Source: an uncultured Chryseobacterium sp.
GTDB taxonomy: Bacteria > Bacteroidota > Bacteroidia > Flavobacteriales > Weeksellaceae
DNA: 35,646 bases
Direction of reading: 5' to 3'
NCBI RefSeq assembly: GCF_936933875.1
Contig: NZ_CAKZIK010000034.1
Span: 1-35,646, forward strand
Shown: positions 7,315 through 15,702 of the stretch, piece by piece
Layout of the letters: each line of letters opens with the position of its first letter
Numbering within the stretch: the stretch's first letter is position 1
Made by a program: the position numbers and the translations under genes
The notes under the pieces: model-generated
What the model saw: the letters and a program-made list of their open reading frames with translations, nothing else
What the model was told of the DNA's origin: nothing
Databases searched by the model: none

Positions 7315-9330
7315 ATGATTACAGAAGATTCACTTTCTGAAAACGGAGAAAAAAATCTGAATCCTGAAGAAATCTCCCAGGAAAATACAAGTGAAAACCA
7401 AGCCGATATGGACACAGAAAAATCGGTGAAAATTCCTGAAGAAAAAGTCCTTTCCGAAGTAGATGCGGAAAAGGAAGAAATCCTTACGGAAGAAGTTCAG
7501 CCTGAAACCGTTCCTGCTCCAGAAGCTGAAGCAGAACAATCAGTTGTGGAACACACAGAAAATCAGGAAACCAAAAAATCTGTAACCATTCCGGAGGAAA
7601 AAGTCCTTTCGGAAATCGACCCTGAAAAAGCAAGCGATGAAGAGCACCATGAAGAAGATTTTCATGAAGTGGCGGCTTTAACATTGTCTCAGATTTTGGT
7701 GGAGCTCGAAAAAATCGTGAATAAACCTGACGCAGGTTCGCTTGGTAAAAAATTCAATACCCTGAAACAACAGGCGATTCATTTGATTCATGAAGAAACT
7801 GAAGACAAAAAGCACGAACATCAAAGTGCTGAAAATACCGAAGCTTTCAGTTGGGAACATCCACAACAGTCGAAACTTTCAGCTTTAAATAGTATTTTTC
7901 GTGAAAAGCACGATTCTTACCTGAAATCTCAGGAAGAAGAACATGGAAAAAATTTAGAAGAACGCCAAAGCATCATCGAAAGATTAAAACATCTTTACAC
8001 CAATACCGAAGCCGGAACGAATCTTTTCAAAGAAATCCGTGCGATTAAAGAAGACTGGCAAAAAGCAGGTCAGGTGGCAAAATCAGAATTTAAATTACTG
8101 AATAACAATTATTTCCATCATTTAAATCAGTTCTACGCAATGCTCGATTTGAATAAGGAATATTTGGAGCAGGAATTCGCCCACAATCTCGAAAAGCGCC
8201 AACACATCATCGAAAGAGCAAAAGAACTTGAAAATGAGCCTGTTGTACAAAAAGCGTTGAACGAACTGCAATACCTTCACAAACTTTGGAAAGAAGAAGC
8301 AGAACCTGTTGCAGAAGAATTCCGTGAAAAAACCTGGGAAGAATTCAAAGAAATTTCCAATAAAATTCATGAAAGAAAAGCAGAACTTTCTGCTGTAATG
8401 GAGGGTGAACAAATGGCTAATCTTGACCGTAAAAATGCGATTATTGCTGAAATAAAAGCACTTTCCGGAAACGATAAAGCCAACCATAGTTTTTGGCAAC
8501 AGTCCATTAAAAAAGTGGAAGATTTACGCACAGAATTTCTAAAAATCGGAAGTGTTCCGAGAAAAGAATCCAACCAAAACTGGACGGATTTCAAACAGAC
8601 TTTGCGCGGTTTCAATACTTTAAAAAATGATTTTTATAAAGGTTTGAAGACAGACCAAGTTTCGAATTTGGAGCAGAAACACAGTTTAATTCAAACGGCA
8701 AAAGATAATATGCTTTCTGAAGATTGGGAAACTGCCGTTCCTTTGTTTAAAAAACTTCAGGAAGACTGGAAAAAAATCGGTCACGTTCCGAGAAGCCAAG
8801 CCAATAAAGTTTGGGAAGATTTCCGCGAAGCCTGCAACACATTCTTCAATAATTTCCGCGATAAAAATGCTTCTTCCGGCGACAACTGGAAAGAAAATTT
8901 CAAAGCCAAAAGAGCCATTTTGGATGAACTGAAAAATGTTGGCGAAGACGAAGGAAGTGTAGATAAAATTGAAGAACTGAAAGCATCTTGGAATGCCATC
9001 GGTAAAGTTCCGAGAGATAAAATTTCCATCAATGCAGAATTCAATAAAACGCTTCGCGAAAAACTCAGAATGAATAAAATTAGTGAGTTTGATTTGAAAG
9101 ATGAAGGACTTTCTGAATCTCAAATTACGGACAAAGCCAGAAAAATGAAGAATCAGGTTTCGGATTTGGAAGCAGAAATCGTGAAGCTGGAAAACAATTT
9201 GGCATTCTTCCAAAATCCAAGCCGAGAAAATCCTTTACTGAAAGATACTTTCGACAAAATTGATTCGAAAAAACAGGAGCTGGAACATTTAAAGCAAAAT
9301 CTTCACAATATTATCTCCGGAGAACACTAA
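7315..9330 (+). CDS. DUF349 repeat protein with acidic N-terminus
   Basis: A 671-residue cytoplasmic protein of the Bacteroidetes DUF349 family, whose function is not established. Residues 1-120 are acidic, low in complexity and probably disordered. From about 140 on it is highly helical and charged, with successive DUF349 units. These are recognisable by tryptophan-rich phrases ending in (A/I)G-x-V-(P/A)(R/K): AGQVAK, IGSVPRK, IGHVPRS and IGKVPRD. The last about 70 residues form a coiled coil. A secreted-protein gene begins two bases after the stop, so they are probably co-transcribed. Confidence 0.88.
   Translation: MITEDSLSENGEKNLNPEEISQENTSENQADMDTEKSVKIPEEKVLSEVDAEKEEILTEEVQPETVPAPEAEAEQSVVEHTENQETKKSVTIPEEKVLSEIDPEKASDEEHHEEDFHEVAALTLSQILVELEKIVNKPDAGSLGKKFNTLKQQAIHLIHEETEDKKHEHQSAENTEAFSWEHPQQSKLSALNSIFREKHDSYLKSQEEEHGKNLEERQSIIERLKHLYTNTEAGTNLFKEIRAIKEDWQKAGQVAKSEFKLLNNNYFHHLNQFYAMLDLNKEYLEQEFAHNLEKRQHIIERAKELENEPVVQKALNELQYLHKLWKEEAEPVAEEFREKTWEEFKEISNKIHERKAELSAVMEGEQMANLDRKNAIIAEIKALSGNDKANHSFWQQSIKKVEDLRTEFLKIGSVPRKESNQNWTDFKQTLRGFNTLKNDFYKGLKTDQVSNLEQKHSLIQTAKDNMLSEDWETAVPLFKKLQEDWKKIGHVPRSQANKVWEDFREACNTFFNNFRDKNASSGDNWKENFKAKRAILDELKNVGEDEGSVDKIEELKASWNAIGKVPRDKISINAEFNKTLREKLRMNKISEFDLKDEGLSESQITDKARKMKNQVSDLEAEIVKLENNLAFFQNPSRENPLLKDTFDKIDSKKQELEHLKQNLHNIISGEH
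7420..7620 (+). repeat. Duplicated 15-codon segment inside the DUF349 gene
   Basis: Codons 36-50 (7420-7464) and 88-102 (7576-7620) encode nearly the same peptide: KSVKIPEEKVLSEVD and KSVTIPEEKVLSEID. The DNA has diverged mainly at third positions. Between them lies an acidic Glu/Pro/Val-rich spacer. It looks like an in-frame duplication within the disordered N-terminus. Confidence 0.8.
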
Positions 9331-9332
9331 AT

Positions 9333-9932
9333 ATGACTAAAAAACTAATAACCCTACTTTCTTTTTTAATTTTAACCGCGCTGAATGCTCAGGAAGTCAC
9401 TGAAAGAATGACAATTCCTGGACCTTTAGATTATGCAGGAACTGAATTTTTATTAACGCGTTCAAGTCATCCTTCTAAAGTTCTGTATGTTCAGGATTAT
9501 ATACCAAGAGACGCGACTTTAGCTGATTTTGGAGAAATGGTTTCCATTTATTATTTCCAAAAGGATATTGATATTGAAGATGCGGTGAAACAGAAAGTTG
9601 AGGAAATTCAGAGAAAAATGGAGAACGATAAATTTGCTTCTGTCAATCTTACCGAAAGTCCTGATGGTAGCGAATTTGTGGTAGATTATGTAACAACAAA
9701 AAGCCCGGAAGGAAAAACGCCGAGCGCAGAATTTAATATTTACAGATTCAAAAAAATCAACAACGGAACTTCAAAAGACCTTATGATTTTGGTCTATACA
9801 AAACGTTCTAATGGTGATTTAAAAACGCTGACTAAAAATTTCAGTAAATCAAAAAACTTCGAACTGGACCGAATGATTGGTTTTAAAGTACCTGAACTCA
9901 AGATTATTGAAGGAACTGAGCTGACGAAGTAA
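9333..9932 (+). CDS. Secreted protein of unknown function (199 aa)
   Basis: I do not recognise the family. A signal peptide (residues 1-19, ending LNAQ) precedes about 180 residues with alternating beta strands and one charged helix (about 85-100). No cysteines or catalytic motif stand out. The frame starts two bases after the DUF349 stop and ends just before a strong terminator, so it is the last gene of that transcript. It is probably periplasmic or outer-membrane associated. Confidence 0.8.
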   Translation: MTKKLITLLSFLILTALNAQEVTERMTIPGPLDYAGTEFLLTRSSHPSKVLYVQDYIPRDATLADFGEMVSIYYFQKDIDIEDAVKQKVEEIQRKMENDKFASVNLTESPDGSEFVVDYVTTKSPEGKTPSAEFNIYRFKKINNGTSKDLMILVYTKRSNGDLKTLTKNFSKSKNFELDRMIGFKVPELKIIEGTELTK

Positions 9933-9944
9933 AAAAAACCATTG

Positions 9945-9976
9945 AAAACACTTAACATTTTGTTAAGTGTTTTTTC
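9945..9976 (+). terminator. Rho-independent terminator before ribD
   Basis: A perfect 12-bp stem (AAAACACTTAAC at 9945-9956 with GTTAAGTGTTTT at 9962-9973) has the loop ATTTT, and its T tract runs to 9975. It ends the DUF349/secreted-protein unit. ribD begins at 9983, leaving almost no room for a separate promoter except within the hairpin. Confidence 0.92.
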
Positions 9977-9982
9977 TATACA

Positions 9983-11017
9983 ATGAATAACGACGAACGC
10001 TACATCAAACGCTGCATTGAACTTGCAGAAAAAGCTTTAGGAAAAACCTACCCAAATCCTTTGGTGGGAAGCGTAATTGTGCATAACGGCGAAATTATTG
10101 GCGAAGGTTACCACAAAAAAGCCGGAGAATCTCACGCGGAAATCAATGCGATTAATTCGGTGCAAAATCCTGAACTACTGCCCGATTCCACAATTTACGT
10201 TTCGCTTGAACCTTGCGCTCATTTCGGAAAAACTCCTCCGTGTGCGTTGAAAATTAAGGAAATTGGTTTCAAAAAAGTGGTGATTGGCGCAATGGACAGT
10301 CATGACAAAGTGAACGGAAAAGGCAAAAAAATTCTCGAAGTCGCAGGAACAGAAGTGGGTTCCGGAATTCTGGAAGATGAATGCAAAGAACTCAACAAAA
10401 GATTTTTCACCTTTCATCAGAAAAAACGACCTTTTATTGTATTGAAATGGGCGCAATCCGAAGACGGTTTTATGGATAAAAATTTCAAGCCATATCAAAT
10501 TGGAAATCCGCTCACGAAACAATTCGTACATCAAATCCGAAGTGAAGAACATGCCATTTTGGTAGGAACAAATACCGCTTTACACGACAACCCAAGTTTA
10601 ACAACAAGAGAAATTGTAGGGAGAAATCCGGTGAGAATTTTAATTGATTTTTATTTGAAAGTTCCTCACGATTTCAATATTTATAATGATGAAGCGGAGA
10701 CTTTGGTTTTTAATTCAATCAAGGAAAGTGATGAAGGCAACATCAAATTCGTTAAAATCAACAGGGAGAATTTCCTCGAAAACTTAATGCAGAAACTTCT
10801 CGAACATCAAATTCAGTCGGTTTTGGTAGAAGGTGGAAAATTTACTTTGCAACAATTCATCGACGCGAATCTTTGGGATGAATGCATCATTTTTAAAAAC
10901 GAAAATCTGAAATTGGAAAACGGAACAAAAGCTCCCGAATTCTTTGAAAAACCTTTCAAAATTGAAAATTTCAGAGATAATATTGTTGAATTTTATAAAA
11001 ATTCATCCGCAAACTAG
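9983..11017 (+). CDS. ribD: Bifunctional riboflavin biosynthesis deaminase/reductase
   Basis: Catalyses the deamination and NADPH-dependent side-chain reduction that follow GTP cyclohydrolase II in riboflavin synthesis. The N-terminal cytidine-deaminase-like domain carries PNPLVGSVIV at 24-33, the zinc motif HAE at 51-53, and PCAHFGKTPPC at 77-87 with zinc cysteines 78 and 87. The C-terminal reductase domain (about 145-344) contains KWAQSEDG, VGTNTALHDNP and LVEGG. The 344-residue length is normal. The IMPACT-family gene starts two bases later, indicating co-transcription. Confidence 0.93.
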   Translation: MNNDERYIKRCIELAEKALGKTYPNPLVGSVIVHNGEIIGEGYHKKAGESHAEINAINSVQNPELLPDSTIYVSLEPCAHFGKTPPCALKIKEIGFKKVVIGAMDSHDKVNGKGKKILEVAGTEVGSGILEDECKELNKRFFTFHQKKRPFIVLKWAQSEDGFMDKNFKPYQIGNPLTKQFVHQIRSEEHAILVGTNTALHDNPSLTTREIVGRNPVRILIDFYLKVPHDFNIYNDEAETLVFNSIKESDEGNIKFVKINRENFLENLMQKLLEHQIQSVLVEGGKFTLQQFIDANLWDECIIFKNENLKLENGTKAPEFFEKPFKIENFRDNIVEFYKNSSAN

Positions 11018-11019
11018 TA

Positions 11020-11625
11020 ATGGCTTTCGATTTCAAAACCATACAATCTTCCGTCGAAAACATCCTTCTGAAAGAAAAAGGAAGCAAGTTTATTGGTTTT
11101 GCTTTTCCGTTAAACAATGAAAAGGAATTGAAATCTGCGCTTGAAAAAATCCGCACCGAACATCCAAAAGCAACGCATCACTGTTATGCATTTCGAATAG
11201 GAATCAACGGCGAAAATTACCGCGCGAATGACGACGGCGAACCTTCCGGAAGTGCAGGATTACCCATTTACAACCAACTTTTAGCGAACGAACTCACCAA
11301 TATTTTAGTCATTGTGGTTCGTTATTACGGTGGAACAAAACTCGGTGTTTCGGGGTTAGTAAAAATTTATAAAGAATCTGCCAAAGCAACTTTGGACGAA
11401 TGCGAAATCGTCACAAAAGAGCTGGAAAGCACTTTGAAAATAGAATTTCCCTTCAATCTTCAGAACGTGATTTTTACCTTTCTAAATAAATTCGATGGAA
11501 AAATTCTCGAGTTTGATGCGAATGAAAACTGCCAAATTGTCGCTTCAATAAAAACATCCCACAAAGAAATTGTTTCAGAACAGCTATCCGAAATGCATCT
11601 TATTAATTTTGAATTTTCGGCATAA
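11020..11625 (+). CDS. IMPACT/YigZ family protein
   Basis: A 201-residue member of the UPF0029/IMPACT (YigZ) family. The conserved N-terminal domain shows HHCYAFRIG at 53-61, DDGEPSGSAGLPI at 71-83 and RYYGGTKLGVSGL at 101-113. A smaller C-terminal ferredoxin-like domain follows. Bacterial members are linked to translation or nucleic-acid binding, but the biochemical role is not settled. It is tightly coupled to ribD, which by itself does not suggest a shared pathway. Confidence 0.9.
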   Translation: MAFDFKTIQSSVENILLKEKGSKFIGFAFPLNNEKELKSALEKIRTEHPKATHHCYAFRIGINGENYRANDDGEPSGSAGLPIYNQLLANELTNILVIVVRYYGGTKLGVSGLVKIYKESAKATLDECEIVTKELESTLKIEFPFNLQNVIFTFLNKFDGKILEFDANENCQIVASIKTSHKEIVSEQLSEMHLINFEFSA

Positions 11626-11647
11626 AAAAAGCGGACTTATGCCCGCT
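11623..11647 (-). terminator. Terminator of the zinc-peptidase gene
   Basis: On the minus strand a GC-rich 5-bp stem (AGCGG/CCGCT, at 11647-11643 and 11634-11630) with an 8-base loop is followed by a run of T that reaches the stop codon of the convergent IMPACT gene. It lies 76 bases past the peptidase stop. On the plus strand there is no T tract. Confidence 0.75.
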
Positions 11648-11723
11648 CGTGTACTTAATTCCAATTTTATATTTTAAACCGATGTTTAAAAAAACCTATA
11701 CAGAATTTCCAATTCTCGTTTAA

Positions 11724-12413
11724 TTAGTCCCTTCTTCCACCAGTCAGCATCGAAGCAAAGTAAATCAACTGTGCTAAGGAACCTAAAGCCGCCACAACAT
11801 AAGTTCTTGCTGCCCATTTCAAAGCGTCTTTCGCACCGTCGTGTTCAGTTCTGGTTACCATTCCCGATTTTTCCAACCACGCCAACGCTCTGTTACTCGC
11901 GTCGTATTCCACCGGTAACGTGATGAAGGCGAACAAAGTGGTTACAGCAAAAAGTACAACACCAATTGCCAGTAAAGTTTTGCTTCCGCTCATCGCCATT
12001 ACCGCGATTCCAGCCATTAAGACAAACTGCAATAATTTTGAAGAAACATTCACCATCGGAACCATTTTCGAACGAAGCTGAAGCATGGAATATCCAATTG
12101 CATGCTGAACTGCGTGTCCACATTCGTGGGCTGCAACAGCGGCTGCAGCTGCATTTCTCTGCATATAAACTTCCTCAGAAAGATTAACGGTTTTGTTGGC
12201 TGGATTATAATGGTCTGTCAATTGTCCCGGAACCGAAACAACTTGTACATCGTGAATTCCGTTGTCTGAAAGCATTTTTTCAGCAATTTCTTTTCCGGAC
12301 ATTCCGTTCTGTAGACGAACCTGTGAATAATATGCAAATTTCGAACGAAGCCTGTTCTGGACAATCATACTGATGATGAAAATTGCACCAATAATTAAAT
12401 AATAACTTCCCAT
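11724..12413 (-). CDS. Membrane neutral zinc metallopeptidase (Zn_peptidase_2 family)
   Basis: A 229-residue inner-membrane protein. One N-terminal helix (about 3-20) precedes a soluble segment with the zinc motif HECGH at 96-100 in a HEAVQH-like helix. Two further helices at about 125-165 and a final hydrophobic stretch follow. EYDASNRAL near 170 is a plausible third zinc ligand. This matches the widespread YugP-like/Zn_peptidase_2 family, whose substrates are unknown. It is transcribed divergently from the GNAT gene and convergently with ribD/IMPACT. Confidence 0.9.
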   Translation of the reverse strand: MGSYYLIIGAIFIISMIVQNRLRSKFAYYSQVRLQNGMSGKEIAEKMLSDNGIHDVQVVSVPGQLTDHYNPANKTVNLSEEVYMQRNAAAAAVAAHECGHAVQHAIGYSMLQLRSKMVPMVNVSSKLLQFVLMAGIAVMAMSGSKTLLAIGVVLFAVTTLFAFITLPVEYDASNRALAWLEKSGMVTRTEHDGAKDALKWAARTYVVAALGSLAQLIYFASMLTGGRRD

Positions 12414-12474
12414 TGTATGTATTAATTTTTTAGTTTAAAATTTGCCTTTCAAGATGTAAAAAACGTGCCAAAGT

Positions 12475-12504
12475 TTTGAGATTTCAGCCAAAGATTTATC
12501 TTTG
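12475..12504 (+). promoter_or_regulatory. Promoter of the GNAT gene
   Basis: TTTG at 12475-12478, an 18-base spacer, then TATCTTTG at 12497-12504. This is the best full match in the window to the Bacteroidetes TTTG/TAnnTTTG promoter. The -7 box lies in a perfect inverted repeat, CAAAGAT-TT-ATCTTTG (12489-12504). The start codon is 19 bases downstream. Confidence 0.6.
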
Positions 12505-12523
12505 TTTCATCAAATAGAAACGA

Positions 12524-13660
12524 ATGTCCGAAATTTCAGTTATTGAAGTTAAATCTAATAAAGACTTAAAAAATTTCATCAAATTCCCGATGGAACTTTA
12601 CAAAAATAATGAAAATTATGTTCCTCCTTTAATCAATGATGAAAAAAACATCTGGAATCCAAAAGAAAATCCGGCGCTTCTGTATTCCGAAGCCAAACAG
12701 TTTTTAGCCTACAAAAACGATAAAATTGTTGGAAGAATCGCTGTGATGATTAATCATAAGGAAGAAAAAGAATTGGGTATTAAGAAAGTGCGTTTCGGAT
12801 GGATTGATTTTATTGATGACCTTGAAGTTTCGAAAGCATTAATCCAAACTGCCATCAATTACGCCAAGCAAAAAAATATCGACAGAATTGAAGGACCAAT
12901 GGGTTTTACCAACCTCGACAAAGCCGGAATGTTGACTTTAGGTTTCGATAAAATCGCGACGATGATTGGGATTTATAATTTTGATTATTATCCGCAGCAT
13001 TTGGAAAAATTGGGTCTTACAAAAGATAAAGAATGGGTAGAATTTGAAATTATGTTCCCGGAAATTTTGCCTGAAAAAGTTATTAAATTCAATGAACTGA
13101 TTAAGCAGAAATACAAGCTTAAAGTTCTGAATTTTAAAAATAAAGAAGAACTTCTTCCTTTGGTGGAACCAATGTTCAGACTTTTGGACGAAACCTACAA
13201 AGGACTTTCAACATACACTCCGATTACGGACGAACAGATTAAAACCTACAAGGAAAAATACTTCGGCTTTATCGACAAAGATTACATTATCTGTATTGCC
13301 GATGAAAACGACAAGTTGGTTTCGTTTGCGATTACAATGCCTTCTTATTCAAAAGCTTTACAGAAAGCCAACGGCAAACTTTTTCCTTTCGGTTGGTATC
13401 ATTTTTTACAGGCCGGAAAGAAAAACGACCGCGCGAATTTTTATCTGATAGGAATTCATCCCGAATATCAGCGACGTGGAGTAACTTCCATAATTTTCAA
13501 GGAAATTCACGATGTGTTCCACAAAAAAGGGGTGAAATATCTGGAAACCAATCCCGAACTCGAAGAAAACAAAAACATTCAATTGCTGTGGCAGGATTAT
13601 GGTCCTGTAAATCACAAACGAAGAAGGACTTACACGATTGATGTAAAAGATTTTGTATGA
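12524..13660 (+). CDS. GNAT-like N-acyltransferase family protein
   Basis: A 378-residue cytoplasmic protein with two GNAT-like halves. The N-terminal half (about 5-180) includes a degenerate acyltransferase fold with GRIAVMINHKE and EGPMGFTNLD. The C-terminal half (about 200-370) holds a recognisable acetyl-CoA pyrophosphate loop, EYQRRGVTS at about 314-322, after a beta strand ending YLIGIHP. Members of this size are common in Bacteroidetes and their substrate is unknown. It has its own strong promoter. Its stop overlaps the next short frame (ATGA). Confidence 0.8.
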   Translation: MSEISVIEVKSNKDLKNFIKFPMELYKNNENYVPPLINDEKNIWNPKENPALLYSEAKQFLAYKNDKIVGRIAVMINHKEEKELGIKKVRFGWIDFIDDLEVSKALIQTAINYAKQKNIDRIEGPMGFTNLDKAGMLTLGFDKIATMIGIYNFDYYPQHLEKLGLTKDKEWVEFEIMFPEILPEKVIKFNELIKQKYKLKVLNFKNKEELLPLVEPMFRLLDETYKGLSTYTPITDEQIKTYKEKYFGFIDKDYIICIADENDKLVSFAITMPSYSKALQKANGKLFPFGWYHFLQAGKKNDRANFYLIGIHPEYQRRGVTSIIFKEIHDVFHKKGVKYLETNPELEENKNIQLLWQDYGPVNHKRRRTYTIDVKDFV

Positions 13661-13761
13661 AAGAATTTTTTGAAGATTTAATTGATTATAACTTCATTTT
13701 CAACCAAAAACTGATGGAAGTGTTTAATGCTGAAGATGATTTTATTTTTTACAAAAGATAA
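13657..13761 (+). pseudogene. Short frame resembling the N-terminus of a DinB-family protein
   Basis: A 34-codon frame starts by ATGA overlap with the GNAT stop. Its first about 23 residues (MKEFFEDLIDYNFIFNQKL...) look like the opening helix of flavobacterial DinB/DNA-damage-inducible metalloenzymes. Those run to about 150 residues and carry three zinc histidines. Here the frame leaves the family pattern, lacks any histidine and stops. The next gene begins two bases later. I infer a truncated remnant, though a genuine small protein or leader peptide remains possible. Confidence 0.45.
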
Positions 13762-13762
13762 T

Positions 13763-13951
13763 ATGAAAAAACAACTGTATTTCTACGCCGCCATGATCTT
13801 GGCTTTCATTGTTTACAACCAGTTTTTTCAGGTTCAGGATGACAGAATTAATACCATTATCAATATTTTGTTTGCCAGTTTTCTGTTTTTGTACATCGGT
13901 TATGTCGCTTGGCTTGTGCTGAAACGCATGAAAGATTCCGGAAAAAAATAA
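13763..13951 (+). CDS. Small two-helix membrane protein (62 aa)
   Basis: A short basic N-terminus is followed by two hydrophobic segments (about 6-21 and 29-50) and a lysine/arginine-rich tail, consistent with an inner-membrane protein with both ends in the cytoplasm. An upstream in-frame start at 13727 would overlap the DinB-like frame, and MKKQ at 13763 is a more usual beginning. I do not recognise the family. It lies just before the nuo cluster but is separated from it by a promoter region. Confidence 0.65.
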   Translation: MKKQLYFYAAMILAFIVYNQFFQVQDDRINTIINILFASFLFLYIGYVAWLVLKRMKDSGKK

Positions 13952-14038
13952 CTTATTTTTATTGGTTCTAAATTACCAGGATTTTCTTTTTTCATCATAT
14001 TTTCAAAGGCTAGATTTCCTCTTTCAATCTATATTTCA

Positions 14039-14046
14039 TAAATTTG
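14039..14046 (+). promoter_or_regulatory. Probable -7 box of the nuo operon
   Basis: TAAATTTG matches TAnnTTTG and lies 23 bases before the nuoA ATG, within the 118-base gap that opens the cluster. At the -33 position only an imperfect TTTC is seen (14014-14017, 21-base spacing). Confidence 0.45.
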
Positions 14047-14069
14047 CAGATTGAGAAAATAATGTTGTG

Positions 14070-14441
14070 ATGAACCTACCTGAAAATTACCTTCCAATTA
14101 TCATTCAGGCTTGTGTAGCCCTCGGATTTGTAGCCGTTTCTTTGTTAGGTGCCCACTTTCTGGGACCCAGACAGAAAAAAGATGCCACAGAAAAAAATAA
14201 AAACTTTGAGAGTGGAATTCCTTCCGAAGGCGACGCTAGAAGTCCTTTCTCTATTAAATATTTCCTTACCGCGGTACTTTTTGTGCTTTTCGATATAGAA
14301 ATCGTATTCTTTTATCCGTATGCGGTAAATTTCCGTGAGTTTGGTTTTGAAGGCTTTCTGGCAGTACTAACGTTCGTTGCAATTTTCTTTGTTGGCTTCA
14401 TTTACGTGTTAAAAAGAGGCGCTTTGGACTGGGATAAATAA
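14070..14441 (+). CDS. nuoA: NADH-quinone oxidoreductase subunit A
   Basis: A membrane-arm subunit of complex I close to the quinone site. It is 123 residues from the ATG at 14070; a GTG immediately upstream (14067) is a less likely start. Three transmembrane helices are visible (about 8-29, 63-85 and 92-114). The conserved loop motif FESGIP is at 45-50, and FDIEIVFFYP in helix two is diagnostic. It is the first gene of the nuoA-N cluster, 29 bases before nuoB. Confidence 0.94.
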   Translation: MNLPENYLPIIIQACVALGFVAVSLLGAHFLGPRQKKDATEKNKNFESGIPSEGDARSPFSIKYFLTAVLFVLFDIEIVFFYPYAVNFREFGFEGFLAVLTFVAIFFVGFIYVLKRGALDWDK

Positions 14442-14470
14442 TCTCGGTTTTAAACTTTAAATCTAAAAAA

Positions 14471-15028
14471 ATGGCAGACAATACACCAAAAATAAATACC
14501 AACGCAGCCGCTCCTGCAGGTTTTGAAGGCGAAGGTTTTTTCGCGACCCAACTAAGCAGCTTAATTGGTATGGCGCGTTCTTATTCGCTTTGGCCACTTC
14601 CTTTCGCAACGTCTTGTTGTGGAATTGAATTTATGTCGACAATGGGACCCAACTACGATTTGGCGCGTTTCGGAGGAGAAAGAATGAGTTTCTCTCCAAG
14701 ACAGGCAGACGTAATCTTGGTTTGTGGAACAATTTCCAAAAAATTGGGGCCTGTTTTGAAGCAGGTTTATACTCAAATGGCAGAACCAAAATGGGTTATC
14801 GCTGTTGGAGCTTGTGCTTCTTCAGGCGGTATTTTTGACACGTATTCTGTTCTTCAGGGAATTGACAAAGTAATTCCGGTTGATGTTTATGTTCCTGGTT
14901 GTCCTCCAAGACCGGAGCAGATTCTGGAAGGATTCATGCAGGTTCAGGCCCTTGCACGGAGTGAAAGCTTGAGAAGAAGAGATATGCCGGAATACAAACA
15001 TTTATTGGAGTCTTACGATATCAAATAA
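14471..15028 (+). CDS. nuoB: NADH-quinone oxidoreductase subunit B
   Basis: Carries the terminal 4Fe-4S cluster N2 that hands electrons to quinone. The 185 residues show the N2 ligands: adjacent Cys49-Cys50 (in TSCCGIEFM), Cys115 (GACASSGG) and Cys144 (PGCPPRPE). The N-terminal 30 residues are alanine-rich and variable. It is followed by a 139-base repeat-filled gap. Confidence 0.96.
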   Translation: MADNTPKINTNAAAPAGFEGEGFFATQLSSLIGMARSYSLWPLPFATSCCGIEFMSTMGPNYDLARFGGERMSFSPRQADVILVCGTISKKLGPVLKQVYTQMAEPKWVIAVGACASSGGIFDTYSVLQGIDKVIPVDVYVPGCPPRPEQILEGFMQVQALARSESLRRRDMPEYKHLLESYDIK

Positions 15029-15161
15029 ATTTGAAAATGAGTGAATTTGGAAATTTGGAAATGGTTTAAATTTCTCGAATTCATCAATAATAAAATAAAA
15101 ACAGGTTTGATTACTGCATAATTTCAATTTTCAAATTGGCAGATTTTCAAATTTTCAAATT
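15028..15161. repeat. Inverted A/T-rich repeats in the nuoB-nuoC gap
   Basis: ATTTTCAAATT occurs three times (15127-15137, 15143-15153, 15151-15161), and its inverse AATTTGAAAAT once at 15028-15038, overlapping the nuoB stop. The arms could form long-range hairpins in the mRNA. No coding frame is present. Confidence 0.7.
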
Positions 15162-15167
15162 AAAGAA

Positions 15168-15662
15168 ATGACAAACGAATTCGTTTTAGAAGCTATTTCA
15201 AGAGAATTTCCGGAATCGGTGGTGCAAACTTCCGAATCTTATGGAATGCTGACATTGGAAATCAAAAAAGACGACATCAAAAAGGTAATTCATCATCTAA
15301 AGGATTCTACTTTGGGATATATTTTCCTTACTGATATCTGCGGAATTCACTACCCTGAAAATCAGGAAAAAGAATTAGGAGTAATTTATCACCTTCACAA
15401 TTTGGTGGACAACCACAGACTTCGTTTGAAAACTTTTATGCCGAGAGCTAATGCTGAAGTAGATACCGTTACCGATTTATTTGCAGGTGCAAACTGGATG
15501 GAAAGAGAAACGTACGATTTCTTTGGTATTAAATTTAAAGGTCATCCGGATTTAAGAATTATTCTGAACGACCCGGATTTGGGTTACCATCCAATGCTGA
15601 AAGAATACAGGTTGGAAGACGGAACAAGAACCGACAAGGATGATAAAATGTTCGGACGTTAA
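15168..15662 (+). CDS. nuoC: NADH-quinone oxidoreductase subunit C
   Basis: The 30-kDa-type subunit of the peripheral arm, which stabilises the NuoB/NuoD junction. The 164 residues contain the family signature region ending in ANWMERETYDFFGIKFKGHP (about 108-127). The typical LRIILNDP-like tail follows. It is separate from nuoD, unlike the NuoCD fusion of enterobacteria. Confidence 0.95.
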   Translation: MTNEFVLEAISREFPESVVQTSESYGMLTLEIKKDDIKKVIHHLKDSTLGYIFLTDICGIHYPENQEKELGVIYHLHNLVDNHRLRLKTFMPRANAEVDTVTDLFAGANWMERETYDFFGIKFKGHPDLRIILNDPDLGYHPMLKEYRLEDGTRTDKDDKMFGR

Positions 15663-15702
15663 TACACTTAAAGCCTAAGCTTAATGCTTAAAGCCAAAAA
15701 TT

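Noticed and set aside
8122..9213. Long minus-strand open frames under the DUF349 gene
   Set aside because: They are antisense shadows of a strongly recognised gene, with Phe/Cys-rich compositions typical of such shadows.
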